Assembly (NCBI GenBank): GCA_902806565.1
Contig: CADCXA010000056.1
Coordinates: 620,001-684,000 of the forward strand
Direction: 5' to 3'
Source of the DNA: Hypoxylon rubiginosum
Lineage: Eukaryota; Ascomycota; Sordariomycetes; Xylariales; Hypoxylaceae
Length of the DNA stretch: 64,000 nucleotides
Position numbers and translations under genes: made by a program. The notes below the pieces were generated by a model. That model was not told where the DNA came from, did not search any database, and worked only from the letters and a program-made list of their open reading frames with translations. This document shows, piece after piece, positions 42,815 to 54,029 of the stretch; position 1 is the stretch's first letter; each line of letters begins with the position of its first letter.

Positions 42815-44289
42815 AGTAGGTAGATGGTGAAATAGGCTGGCTAGTTGCATTTCTGAAGCTGGTGCCTGAGTTTTACGAGGTTATTATGTCGCCCAGAAAA
42901 AAGGGGGGTCACCAGATAGCGCTAATAGGAATCGAACCTAAGCCCCTTTTTGCCTGAGCTTTACGAAGGTTATTGTGTCGCCCGAGTTCAAAATAATCTC
43001 TCGGAGGGTTCGGGGTGCTTGGACTGGCCCAAAGCCGTAATTGTCGGGCCGCATACGGCTGAGGATTCCTTACATCCCCCGGGACGCACCATAATAACCC
43101 CGACTTTTAGGAGACTGCATAAAAGCCATTTACGAATATCAATGTATTAATATCCTTAAACCTCGGTATCCTTTTATTATATTTTTATTAATCTCGTAGT
43201 TATTCTTGCAACTTTTCGCGCAACTGGGGGCTTTCGGATTTTTGCTCCTCGGCGCAAGCGAAGGCTCCCTAGACACCGCAAATAGCTCCACCTTGCTGTC
43301 CTTGTCCCTTGACTGGCGATCCCGATATGCTTTGGTAAAAAATCGTCGTAATTCCTAAGATTTCATGATTGTGATGGCCGGATCGGATCAACCTATCAGC
43401 CAAACCCCTGAACCCCTGAGCCCCCCAAGCGCGACAGTTCTATACTTACATATTTTCTAACATATTAAGGGCCTTTCTTGTATTACTTCATATAAATATA
43501 AAATACTTCCTAAAGTCTTGCAAGTTTTGCTGATTAAAGCGTAGTACCTAGAGGACGCGAGGATGCAAAGCCAATGCTAGGTGAAATCATGAAATCGTTC
43601 GAGCCTAATGGTATTAAATAGGAGGTAGGTAGCTTGAGTTCTTTCACTACCTCAGTTGCTCGATGATAACAAGACGGGATTGAAATGGGTTCTCCAAACA
43701 TGAAATAGAGAGGTCCCATAGGAACGATTTGCTCCATCTAGTAGATATATTAGGTATGAATATATCTTGAATTCCGTATTCTGTAGCCTTTGAGTTCAGC
43801 TATGCGAGCCTTACCTTGATATCCTCACCAGTAATGAGTGAATTATACCTTTAAGCAGGCCCATTTAGTCAAGTTCACTAGCACAGCTTTTACCCCTTAA
43901 TATGGAGTTTAGGACACGATTTAGTATCTGTATGTAAGGCCAGCATTGATCGATGAGAGGTATAAATCCATTGATAAAGAGATGTAAAAGGAGCGACCAG
44001 CCCCATTTAAAATCCCATTCCCTAACTTTTTATCATATATACATTAGTGATTGTGGTTGTGAAAAGACAGACCGTCTACCCGTAAAAGTCGATATCAATG
44101 AAATCCACTCAAGACAAAATCAATAACACATTATTTCCTAGACGTATAGCCTTTTAAGCGTTAGATATGCTGCATGATGTACGAGAGGAGAAACGAGTGG
44201 GGAGATATAAACCTCGAGAGATAATTGCGTAAAGAAAGTGTAGTTTTACCAACTGCGCGAAATAAATCAGGTGAAATGCCGTGATCGAA
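42815..44289. other. AT-leaning spacer with degenerate repeats
   Basis: There is no convincing gene in these 1.5 kb. The left part holds a direct duplication (42863-42894 and 42951-42983) around a Pol III B-box-like sequence. The remainder (43150-44280) is AT-rich. A 67-codon minus-strand frame (43534-43737) has no features. Confidence 0.45.
42863..42983 (-). repeat. direct duplication flanking a tRNA-like (B-box) relic
   Basis: TGCCTGAGYTTTACGA and TTATTRTGTCGCCC occur at 42863-42894 and again at 42951-42983. Between them the minus strand reads AAGCTCAGGC (A-box-like), then GGTTCGATTCC (exact B-box consensus), then a CCCCCCTTTTTT run that could terminate Pol III. The A-to-B spacing is about 20 nt too short for a tRNA and no acceptor stem pairs, so this is at best a truncated tRNA or SINE relic. 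Confidence 0.3.
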
Positions 44290-44526
44290 CTAGCGCGCTG
44301 TCTCATATGTAGGATGGTCTAGCAACTCGGTACCACCGTCTATGTGTCCATGTTCCAATGTCGAGTGACCGGAAGTCCGAGACGAAGAGGTGCCTCGAGA
44401 TTTCGAAACGAAAGTTGGTAGACGATATTGATCCAGTTTGCCGGCGCTGTTGAGTGAGAAGGGCCAGACGAATCTAGAGGAACTGGTGGATGAACCAGAC
44501 GAGCTTGAGACGGTTGATCTTGGCAT
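44290..44526 (-). CDS. small Ser-rich hypothetical protein
   Basis: ATG 44526 gives 78 residues: MPRSTVSSSSGSSTSSSRFV, a WPFSLNSAGKLDQYRLPTFV core, then SRTSGHSTLEHGHIDGGTEL and a YETAR end. It is mostly disordered, with one conserved-looking aromatic/basic core. The frame is open further upstream but that part is Lys/Glu-rich and reads like a leader. I have the impression that similar short Ser-rich proteins exist in other sordariomycetes, but cannot verify it. A TATAT stretch near 44752 is a possible core promoter. Confidence 0.4.
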   Translation of the reverse strand: MPRSTVSSSSGSSTSSSRFVWPFSLNSAGKLDQYRLPTFVSKSRGTSSSRTSGHSTLEHGHIDGGTELLDHPTYETAR

Positions 44527-45404
44527 TTTTTCTTTTCTTTTTTCCTCCTTTTTTATCCTGTTTTTCTGGTTTTCTTTTTTGTGGCGTTCAAAGACAGCGA
44601 TAGCGGGTACAACTTCAGCAGTAAATGGACATATATTTACGAAAGAAAGCTCGTGTCTGATAGATGACTCCAATCTGATGCTGAGTGGCAATGATTAAAA
44701 AGAAAAAGGTCCAAAATTTGCCAAAGTTCTGGGGGGCTGAGATGAAGGTGTATATAATTGGCCTCGGTTGTTGGATGATCTAATGTCAGACGAGGAAAAA
44801 TCTTGCAAGAGGGAGAGGCGAGAAAGTCAGGTGCTGCTTATTTAAAAAATGGCGAAGTTGCCGGATTCTTACCTACCTGGCTGAACGCTCAAGATCATCA
44901 CTCCATCAGGAGGGAGCTCGTGTGCGATTGGTCAACCCTATTGGTTGGGAAAAGCAGATTGCATCGCAGTGAGGTAACGCTGCGAGAAATGTGCAGTATC
45001 GTTAGCTTAGCCCCCAACTATCCGGCCAATTGCTCTATGCCACATTTGTACGATGCTGCTGGATTATACGGCCTCGCATATGCGGCGTCCGCCACTATCT
45101 GCGAGACGAAAGAGCGGAGAGAAGAGAAAAAGCATATTCCGCAGCCGATTCTCACAGAATAAACCTTGACCCTTCCTATAGCCTGCCTATGCTATACAGG
45201 AAGATGTACATGTAAAGACGGGAAATGCAAGCCATAGTAAAGGGGGCTTCCGAAGGCGGGATACTGAGGCTCTGCATGATGGATAGTCGCCCCTTGGAAA
45301 TAGATTGCGAAATGGGTATACCAAGTGGAGTTTTTAGGTGGCTTTCTGGGCCCTCGCTCAGAATGGCTCCCATGGAAGTTATTCTAACTCGATAGTTCGG
45401 CATC
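44527..45404. promoter_or_regulatory. divergent intergenic region
   Basis: This 878-bp gap lies between the minus-strand Ser-rich protein gene and the plus-strand membrane protein gene. A 119-codon plus-strand frame (44803-45162) lies in it but has no domain, no good start context and no codon bias. Confidence 0.4.
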
Positions 45405-46775
45405 ATGACAGCTTCCCAGGTGGGATTACCTACCATTATCGTCCTAGCAGTCTGCAAGGTAATTCTAATCGCGCTCGAAATTTTGCATAGGCGGGAGCTT
45501 AAAGCCGTCTTTCTAATCTGGTTTGGGTACGCATCGGCCTTTCTAGCCCTCGTTCTCGGCTGCGTGTCGTTCGTGGGACTGCAGGGAAAGGGGCCGGACG
45601 AGGCCGGGCAATGTGACAGCGCCGATGCTGATATCGTCGGGGACGGTGTCCGAGCGGCTGCTTGGACACAGGTGGGCATCCTATTTTTCATAACCTTCAC
45701 GGGGATTTTTCACTTCTATAAAACGGCTGTCAAAGAAATCGGCGGAGGCTTGATCGTCACCCATGTGTCGTTAGCTATAGCCCTTCTCGTCCCCCTGGCT
45801 CGTCGAGACCTCTCCCCGATCGACGCCATATTAGGCTCATTGATCCTCGACGCTCAGGGGAATTCACTTTCCATCCAGCTAGTGACCAAGGAAACACTAG
45901 CAGCTCGGTGGCAGGTAGCGATCGTTCTGATTGCTCAGCTGCTCGGGTTAGTCATAGAAGGCGTCCTCGTGGGCAGTTTCACCGCAAATTTGCTCCCTCC
46001 CACCGATAACTGCAAGTGTTTCTCTGTTTTCTGGTGGGCATGGTTCAGTAATTGCCCTTCGGTGTCTCCAAATAATATTGAGCCTTTTTGGATTTATTTT
46101 GGGTATCGATTTATCAATATCGTCCACGGCTCCTTCTTCGCCATCACGCGTGCCAAAGTATTCGACGATGCCGATAAGTGGGATAGGGAGAACCCGTGCG
46201 ATCCATGCGACAAATGCCGCGAAGGGAAGCAGCCAAAGGTCTTTTGCAAATGCCACCCGTGCAATAAGTGCCAATTCTGCAGAGTATGCGGCAGAACAAG
46301 GCGATGCGAGCATCGTCTCCTTGTAACGACACGGAACGCTCATAGCAATGGCCCGGTGCTGCTGCGATGTCCCAGCACCTGTTCAGGTTGCTTGCGATGT
46401 AAAGTATGCAGGTATAGCGATCTCCGCGACCAGGTTCTACTGTCTGGCGAGCGGTTCTCTGAAGCTCCAGTGACTGTCAGCTCGAATTTCCTCGAGAGCA
46501 GTGTCTTAGCCCTCCTGAGTATGATTTCGGCCGAAGTCACGATGAACATCAACATGGTGCAAAAGACATCGCCACTGTACTCTGTTGGTCAGGTTACCGC
46601 CTTGATCATTGCTGTTGGAACGACTGCTCGTGCACTTTGGGTATTTCTATACATGTTTGACGGGCGTGCTCGTAAGTTACTCCCTATAATACGTCTGGTT
46701 CAAGTTTCAAGATGCTAAAACCATCGGTCAGACTCAGCCTACAACCTGGAAAATGGCCCGGTGAATACAAAATGA
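45405..46775 (+). CDS. multi-pass membrane protein with a 15-cysteine loop
   Basis: Exons 45405-46671 and 46738-46775 (66-nt intron, GTAAGT...CTCAG) give 434 residues ending GRAPYNLENGPVNTK. Hydrophobic segments occur at about 7-24, 35-60, 87-103, 117-135, 170-197, 225-245, 355-370 and 385-410, so six to eight TM helices. Between them (about 265-345) lies a Cys-rich domain: NPCDPCDKCREG, FCKCHPCNKCQFCRVC, RRCEH, and later CPSTCSGCLRCKVC. That is 15 Cys in about 80 residues, mostly as CxxC pairs. This looks like a compact zinc- or other metal-binding module facing the cytosol or a lumen. The N-terminal ATG follows a short leader. I do not know the family; ion or redox sensing in a membrane is a guess only. 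Confidence 0.65.
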
Positions 46776-47009
46776 CGGAAGCACAGTTCGGCTACACTTA
46801 TCTCCTATTGCTTAACGACCAGGTTCCATTGGTAGATAAAAGATGCATATATAACATGACACAGATGTTTAAAAAGCCCATAGGCGTTCATTTCATTCAT
46901 ATCCATAAAGCAACCAATAACGAAGCTATCCCATAGATCCCCAATCCCAAGTTCGCCCCTTACCCCTGACCTAGCGCAAGGCACAACACCCAACACCGCC
47001 GCCATCGAG

Positions 47010-47897
47010 TCAGTCCGTCACAGCCTCAACCCCCTTAACCACCAACCATCCCGCCAGCAGCCCGTGCATCCACCTCCCGACCCACCCCTCCAACATCGTC
47101 CCCTTCTCCTCCACCCCCCTCCACAGCACCGTCTCGTTGACAAACCTTACGCTACCGTCCCCGTCCCCATCCCCGTCCCGCTCCCACTCAAACCCAACCC
47201 CCAGCGCCCCCCTAACCACCGGCCCCCTCCACCCCCGCGGCGGCGCCAGATCCAGCACCGCTTTACCCCCCCGCCACGACCGCACCACGTACACACCGCA
47301 GAGGCGGTCGCCGGCCTGAAACACGCGGTCCTGCAGATACTCCGCCCGGAACGACCGCGCAAACCCTGCTGCATCATCTACCGACGTGCCCATGCGCGCC
47401 ATGAGCAGCGCCTGTGGCGTCCACGAGAACGCGCGCATGGTCGCGCTCAGGTACGCCTCGAGCAGGTCATCGTCGAGGCTGTCCGTATCTACATCTACGG
47501 CGAGCAGGTCGCGGCGCAGCGAGCCGACGGGGATCGCGCGCGAGGTCACGCGCTCCCGGGACACGACGAACCGCTCCGGCGACGCCAGGACGTCGGGTGG
47601 GATTACGTCGTCTGCGTAGTTATCATCATCGACATCGTTATCGTCGTCATCATCAACGTCAGTCTTAGTCGAGGCGGATGAGGTGGAGATCGGGAGCAGG
47701 GGGTCCGGAGGCGAGGTGCGGACCCCGTCGGCAATGGTGTGCTTCGCCAGCTCGCGCTTGAGGAACACGAGGTAGGCAGCCGGCAGGGCGACGGGGGCGA
47801 GCGCCAGGAGGACGCGGATGACAGCAACAGCCGTCCCCGCCGTACCGTCACCTGCCCTCGCGCTGAAAGTCGCGAACGGCGAAATAGGGGATCCCAT
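47010..47897 (-). CDS. single-pass membrane protein of unknown function
   Basis: This is a single exon of 295 residues from ATG 47897. After a short N-terminus a TM helix (AVIRVLLALAPVALPAAYLVFL, about 26-47) is followed by an acidic linker (DVDDDDDNDVDDDNYADD, about 80-97). A folded domain follows: LLEAYLSATMRAFSWTPQAL, then AGFARSFRAEYLQDRVFQAG, then DRLCGVYVVRSW, RFVNETVLWR and a C-terminal EGWVGRWMHGLLAGWLVVKG. Proteins with this AFSWTPQ...GD.VCGVY...W layout recur among fungal hypothetical proteins, in my recollection. The domain probably faces the cytosol or an organelle lumen. The gene is GC-rich with strong codon bias, which supports a real coding region. Confidence 0.75.
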   Translation of the reverse strand: MGSPISPFATFSARAGDGTAGTAVAVIRVLLALAPVALPAAYLVFLKRELAKHTIADGVRTSPPDPLLPISTSSASTKTDVDDDDDNDVDDDNYADDVIPPDVLASPERFVVSRERVTSRAIPVGSLRRDLLAVDVDTDSLDDDLLEAYLSATMRAFSWTPQALLMARMGTSVDDAAGFARSFRAEYLQDRVFQAGDRLCGVYVVRSWRGGKAVLDLAPPRGWRGPVVRGALGVGFEWERDGDGDGDGSVRFVNETVLWRGVEEKGTMLEGWVGRWMHGLLAGWLVVKGVEAVTD

Positions 47898-48602
47898 GAT
47901 TCGGAAGCTGCCTTGGAAAGACGAAAAGAAGTCTAGTTTCAAACGAAGACGAACATCAATCAAGCTTTCTTCTTTTTTTTTTTTTTTGGGATATCGACAG
48001 CTATACGAATTTTAAAAATAAAAATGAAAATTCATAGCTGTGGGATCCAAAAGCCAGAGACCCTGAAAACTCGACATGCGGCTGAACGGGGCTCTCCTGG
48101 GGATGGAATACGTTGCCTTACACTATTGGCGACCCCGACAACGAGCCGGAATGGAATGTTCGTGTCTGGCCAAGCCCGGGAATTGACGGCGCCGGATCTG
48201 GGTAGCCCGCTTGCGATATGTGAACTGGCATATGCCAACTTGCAAGTCGACAAGTTCATGCGATGGACCGCGGCAAACCTGTACTAGTATACCTACTAGG
48301 CAACTGTGTCTTTGACAAGTAGGAATCATGACTCACTCAGGTCGTTAATCGTCCAAAGTACCGTCCCACGTATGTGGCCGGTGTGCTTTTTACTATAAAA
48401 TTCTCGAGCTTTATTGTATACGAACATGGGGAATATTTGGAGAACTAGTGGATTGGGGAGGAGAAAAAAAGAATATTTTTACAAGCTCCCCTAGCGGCCC
48501 AATGTGAAATGCAATAGCCCCCCCTTAACACCGCGCGACCCAGAAAAAATTCCGCATGCATAATTTCGCGCCGCCATGCAAACAAGGGCTCCCTCTCTCC
48601 TA
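47898..48602. other. spacer between two minus-strand genes
   Basis: This 705-bp spacer has a T-run (47970-47987) near the left gene's start region. It probably holds the promoter of the membrane-protein gene and the 3' flank of the copper ATPase. Confidence 0.4.
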
Positions 48603-51600
48603 CTACGCCTCCGAATGATCTAGCATCTCTAGAGGCACGTACCCGTCGTCCTTCCTCGACCTCTTGCCCAGCACGACACTTGCGATGTCCTGGGCTCGGG
48701 TGACGATACCATCCAAGCCCCAGCCGCGGCCGCGCTTCTTAATGCCGCCCTTATCAGCTAAGAGGGCCTCTTCCATCCACTGCGGTCGCTTCCAGAACTT
48801 CAGAAGAAGCGAGCTGACTACCACGCTTACGCTACTGCAGGCCATGGCAGCGCCGGCGGCCATGGGGTGCAGGTGCCAACCAAAGGGGAGGAATAAGCCC
48901 ATAGCAAAAGGAAGACCAACTATGTTGTATAAACAGGCCCAAGTGAGGTTGAGCTTGATGCGCATAAAGATAGTACGCGCCAGATGCAACGCCGCCGGGA
49001 TATCCATGAGGTCGTTGGGCCGCATCAAGACAACATCGGCGGCTTCCATGGCAACATCCGTACCGCTCGACATGGCGATACCGACGTCGGCAGTAGCCAA
49101 CGCAGGGGAATCGTTGATACCGTCACCTACCATGGCGACGCACTCGCCCTTGTCCTGAAGCTCTCGGATGATTATCTGCTTCTGGTCTGGAGATACGCCG
49201 GCGAAGACATTGTCGTGCGAAATGCCAACAGCCGAGGCAACGGCCAATGCGGTAGATCTTTGGTCGCCAGTTACAATTGCTGTCTTGATTTTCATGCGAT
49301 GTAGCACGGCAATTGCTGCAGCAGCCCCATCTTTGATAGTGTCTGCCAGGCAGAGGTGACCGGCATATTTGCCATCGATGGCGATAAAAACGTTGGTTGT
49401 TCCGGCGGATGACGAAGACTTGGATCTATTTGCTTTCGTGTTGATCTCTTCCGAGGCCTCTACAGCGTCTTCTGGTACGTCTACGCCTTTGTCCCGCAGG
49501 AAGCGAACACTACCCACGAGCACTTCGTAGCGGATGCGATCGGCACTGGTCGACGGTTCGACACGGGCGCTGATGCCTCGTCCCACGATAGCGCTGAAAT
49601 CACCAATGCTGCCATCAATACCCGCCTCGGCATCTAAACCGAGCTCGGTCCGGGCAGCTGCTAGGATGGCCTTGCCAACCGGATGCTCGCTGCCCATCTC
49701 CGCTAGTCCTACAATCGTCCACCATAGACGACGTCTCCATTCGTTATCTTGCCATAGGGATGGCGTTTTGATGCTAGCGACACTCATCTTGCCGTAAGTG
49801 AGAGTTCCCGTCTTGTCAAGGACGACCTGTGTGATTTTCGTGGTAGTTTCTAGAGCCGCGCCACCCTTGACCAGAATGCCGTTTTCTGCTCCAATTCCGG
49901 TGCCGACCATGACCGCGGTGGGAGTCGCTAGACCTAACGCACACGGGCAGGCGAATACAATCACTGATATGCAGAGCTTAACGCACACCATCAGCTTACC
50001 GCCGCTCTCGGCTTGTAGGAAGATCTTCGGCGGGTTGACAAGAGCATGACTGAGAACCATCCAGACTATGAAAGTTAGGAAGCCAAGAATGAGAATCGCT
50101 GGGACGAAGTAGCCAGCAAGCGTATCGGCCAAGCGTTGAATAGGAGCTCGAGTTGTTTGGGCGTCCTGGACGAGCTTAACGATCTGACTCAGTTGAGTGT
50201 CTCGTCCCGCTCTAGTTACTCGGAAGTCGACTCGGCCGTGTCCGTTGACGGTACCTCCGATCACGTTGCTTCCCTTCTTCTTCTGAACCGGTATCGCCTC
50301 TCCAGTGACCATGCTCTCGTCTACGTATGTTTCGCCTCGAACGATGGTTCCATCGGCAGGGATCTTGTCTCCTGGACGGATGATCACAATATCACCAACG
50401 GAAATAAGCTCGGTGGGGATCACTTTGGCTTCCGCTGCGTTGCCATCGTGGGCCGGCGTCTCGGGCTTGCTTGGTTTGGCGCTCGTGTCCCAGCCTTCTG
50501 CGGCCTTCTCGGCGGCAATGGGATCGGCATAAATCGTGGCCATCGAGGGAGCCAAAGACATGAGCCGTGAGAGGGCCTTCGAGGTTTGACCCTTTGCACG
50601 GTTCTCTAGGAATCGACCAAGCGTGATAAAGGTGATCAGCATGGTGCTTGTATCAAATATCGTTTTAGGTCGAGTGTGGGGTGGGAATAGAAAGGAGACG
50701 GCCATGGTGAAAACGCTAAAGAAGAAGGCAGCGGAAGTCCCTAGAACAACAAGCACGTCCATCGTTGGTGACTTGTGCTTGAGAGATTTATAAGCCGAAA
50801 CATAGAAACGCTTGCCTATGCCAAACTGGATGGGTATCGTCAAAACTAAGCAGATTATATCGCCTAGGAAGAGGCCGGTAAGGATTTCTAAGCCTCCAAA
50901 GTCCAAGATGGGAATGAGCATGGGAAAAATCATGCCAATGAAAAAGACGGGGATCGCAAAAGACAGCGAGACGTAGAAAGCCCTCCTCCATTCCTGGATC
51001 TCCCTCGTCTTGGCTAGCGATTCTAATTGCGCATTGTTGTCGTCATTGTCGGCGACTAAGGCATTGAATCCCAGCTTCTCAACTTCTTCTACGAGTGCGC
51101 GCAAGCCTGTCACGCCCGGCTTGTGCGACACGGTGAGCCTAGACGTGGAAATGCTCAACTTGGCAGAGCTGACGCCTGGTAGAGTGAGTAGTGCCTCCTC
51201 GATCGTTTTGGCAGCGACGGCATCCGGGTCTCCGTATATCTTGAATTGGGCCGTAGAAGCCGAACCCGAGTGCTCTGCTGTGTCGAGCTGAGTTGATAGG
51301 ATCTTGCCGTCGAATCCCCTGTCATCGATGATCTCTATAATCTTTTCCGGAGAAAGCTGATCTATATTGTGGGTAATGACAGCTCGCTCGGCCAGTAAGC
51401 TGATGTTGAACCGCATAACGCCGTCGAGTCCAGCAAAGCCTCCTTCAATGGCAGAAGTACAGGCGCCACATGTCATTCCCGAGATCGCAACGGTAGTCGT
51501 AGCAGTAGATGACCTTGTTTCAAAGCCTTCTAGTCCCGTCTTCTTAGCCGGTTTCGATTCCTCGCTAGACACCAAGGTTGCGCCAAATCCTCGATCCTCA

Positions 51601-52192
51601 ACAATCTCAATAATCTGGTCTGTAGATAGTAGAGCCGCGTCGTGTTCTACAACGGCTCTCTCAGAAAGCAACGATATACTGAAGTGCTTGACCCCGGTCA
51701 CATCCGCAAAACCACCTTCGATAGCCGATGTGCAGGCTCCGCAAGTCATGCCCTCTACAGCGATCGTTGTAACGGTCATCGGCGGTTCGTCATCGTAGTC
51801 GTGGCTAGCTCCGAGCTTCGGGGTAGGTAAAGGGGAAGGCAAATCCGTTGCGAGGACTTCCGCTTCGAATCCGCGGTCCTCTATTATCTCCTGTATTTGC
51901 TCGGCGGGTACTCGTTGGGGATCGTGCATTACTACGGCGCGTTCCATCACCAGACTCACTGACACGCTACCTACTCCATCCACGCCCTTGAAGCCTGCTT
52001 CAACAGCTGAGGTGCAAGCACCGCACCTGTCTCTATGTCAGTACAAAGGAGTTTGGAAAGCTTCAGAATCTTGGGGTCGTACGTCATGCCACCAACTCTC
52101 AAAGTGGTGGTAGCCCATCGGGCAGGTGTCGGACTCCGCAAGGAAGATCCGATCGCCTCCCGTGTAGGTACTTTGATGTGTTCCGGAGCCAT
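48603..52192 (-). CDS. ccc2: copper-transporting P1B-type ATPase (Ccc2 type)
   Basis: Exons 52192-52083 and 52026-48603, with a 56-nt intron that splits the first MT/CGAC motif, give 1,177 residues. Three HMA domains carry MTCGACTSA (Cys pairs at 38/41, 132/135 and 223/226). A fourth HMA-like domain (about 295-360, AQFKIYGDPDAVAAKTIEEA) lacks the CxxC. Eight TM helices follow, with the actuator motif TGE (611-613), the metal-site CPC in TM6 (730-732), the phosphorylation motif DKTGT (from 774), the SEHP nucleotide-site motif and GDGINDSPAL. This is a full-length, apparently active pump that loads copper into the Golgi for oxidases such as laccases and the iron-uptake ferroxidase. The end is basic and hydrophilic. 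The start at MAPEHIK is the first ATG. Confidence 0.95.
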
Positions 52193-54029
52193 GGCTAAAT
52201 ACTGAGCGCGACCGCGCAACGTTCAGTAAGGGGCCAAGAAAAGAGTAGGTAGACTACGTTGGCCAAATCGTCTTTATATAATGTACGGATTTCTTATGCA
52301 GCGGGAGGCATTATCGTATTGTTGTATGTCATCCTAAGGGGGACAAAGGACGGTGTCCTAATACGTAGTGAGGTGTTGGTCAAGAGTAACAAACTCCAGC
52401 GCCAGGCGGAGGGTGGGCGACCAAAGGTATTAAAACGGGCTCGTGTCGTTGGTGGATTGTAGATTGTAACAGAAGACACAGAAACGCCGAAGGAAGAAAT
52501 CCAAGAGTCGAACGATCCGATCCTATTTTGGGTAATGGGGAGGGTTTGTAAGCTGGTAAGCTGCCGGGGCTAAGGGAAAATGCAACTCGAAGAGCGACCG
52601 ACTAGGACTAATCGGGAAGTCTTACTCAGTGAGTGGACCGTGCTTAGCGGATAGGTTACTGTGTGGGTTACTTAAAAGGCTACCTAGAATCCTAGACAAA
52701 ATAACCTAATCAGGTATAGCCTATGTACCTTAACACAGTGTGGCGCAAACAAAAAGGACGTTGTTTCATACATGTACAGACCTCCCTACCTTGGAAAAAT
52801 TGCGAAACTTGATAAAACCACCAATAACCTTCCAGACACGGCAATTGAAGCGGTCTTGGTTTTAATATCCTGGCTATCTATTTTCCGTAGAGGCCACGAG
52901 AAGATCCGGACACATGAGCAAGTTTCTTCTGACCGAAAGAGCTGAGAGGCAAAGCAATAATAGGGGGAGTCAGCAGTGAGGCAGTGACACTAAACACAAT
53001 GGATATGCCGAACATAGCTTCGGTAAGTTCGGACCGTACGGAGTATAGGAACTATATTATGTGTATTGCCACTCATTAATTAGACAATGAAGGTGAGCTA
53101 GTTGTTTTAACACGGTAAGTGATTTCTATTTTGACAGACACTACAATATACAGGTGATCAAGTGTTACACATGCTGATGTTAGGTAAGAATGAGAATAAT
53201 ATCATCTTTGCTGTGAGAGAAGTTCTGTCGGTTTCGATCTCGCTTATGTAGGATGTAGGCGCCTCCTCATATGTGATTGTGCGTATGTGACTATCTAAGG
53301 GGTAGGTATACATATTATGTAGAGTCTTTGTCACATGAAGTCAAGAAAGCTGAATGGATCCAGCATAATGTTGTGAGACCATATTCTTATCTCACTGCGT
53401 CATGCCGCCATATGTGGTAGCGACTCTTTGAACCCTCTGATGCTTCAAATGTATGTATTCGGATTCTGTGCTTGTGAAAGGAAAGCGATAAGATAATGGC
53501 TAGCTTGCAGTGATAGTGCCCCGCCATTGGTACTAGCGGGCGTTTAGGCATTTTGGGAGGGGCTTTAGCGTACCAGGGGACTGGAAGCTCAAACGGTCAT
53601 GATACAGGTGCCACTTCAAAGCTGGACCTCAACTTCCACAATAGCGAATCTTCTTTCCCCAGATCCATCGTTTGTCGTAAATCGTCCCCTACCTAGGTAG
53701 CTTATTCGATGAGAACAAGCTGGATGTTTCGACCCTTTTTCACTCATTCTAGTCGAAACCGAAACGCATCAAGGGAACAGGAATCCACATTCGATCGTCC
53801 GAAGCAACCAAGTTCTCAACCCTCCCGCGGTTTCATACTCCAGATTCCCGCCTCGTCGTTCAGGGCAAACTTAGCCGATCCAGAAGCTTAGCTTTCTGGC
53901 CCTTGTCCTTACGTACCGCATACTATCTACCGGCCTTGCATACATAGGTACCTACTGGTACTTCTCAGCCTTGTCGTAGGCTGACGTCGTTACTACCACC
54001 ACAACCGTCACGGCGAGGCTATTTTCACC
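52193..54029. promoter_or_regulatory. divergent intergenic region, copper ATPase and csn7
   Basis: These 1.84 kb separate divergent starts. There is no credible gene. I looked for obvious copper-response GCTG clusters and saw none that stand out. Confidence 0.45.

Noticed and set aside
43534..43737. A 67-codon minus-strand frame
   Set aside because: It is short, in AT-rich sequence, with no recognisable motif; insufficient to call a gene.
44803..45162. A 119-codon plus-strand frame upstream of the Cys-rich membrane protein
   Set aside because: It has no family motif and lies where the divergent promoter is expected.
47064..47681. A 205-codon Pro/His/Arg-rich plus-strand frame
   Set aside because: It lies opposite the GC-rich membrane-protein gene, whose domain is consistent; the frame is a composition artefact.
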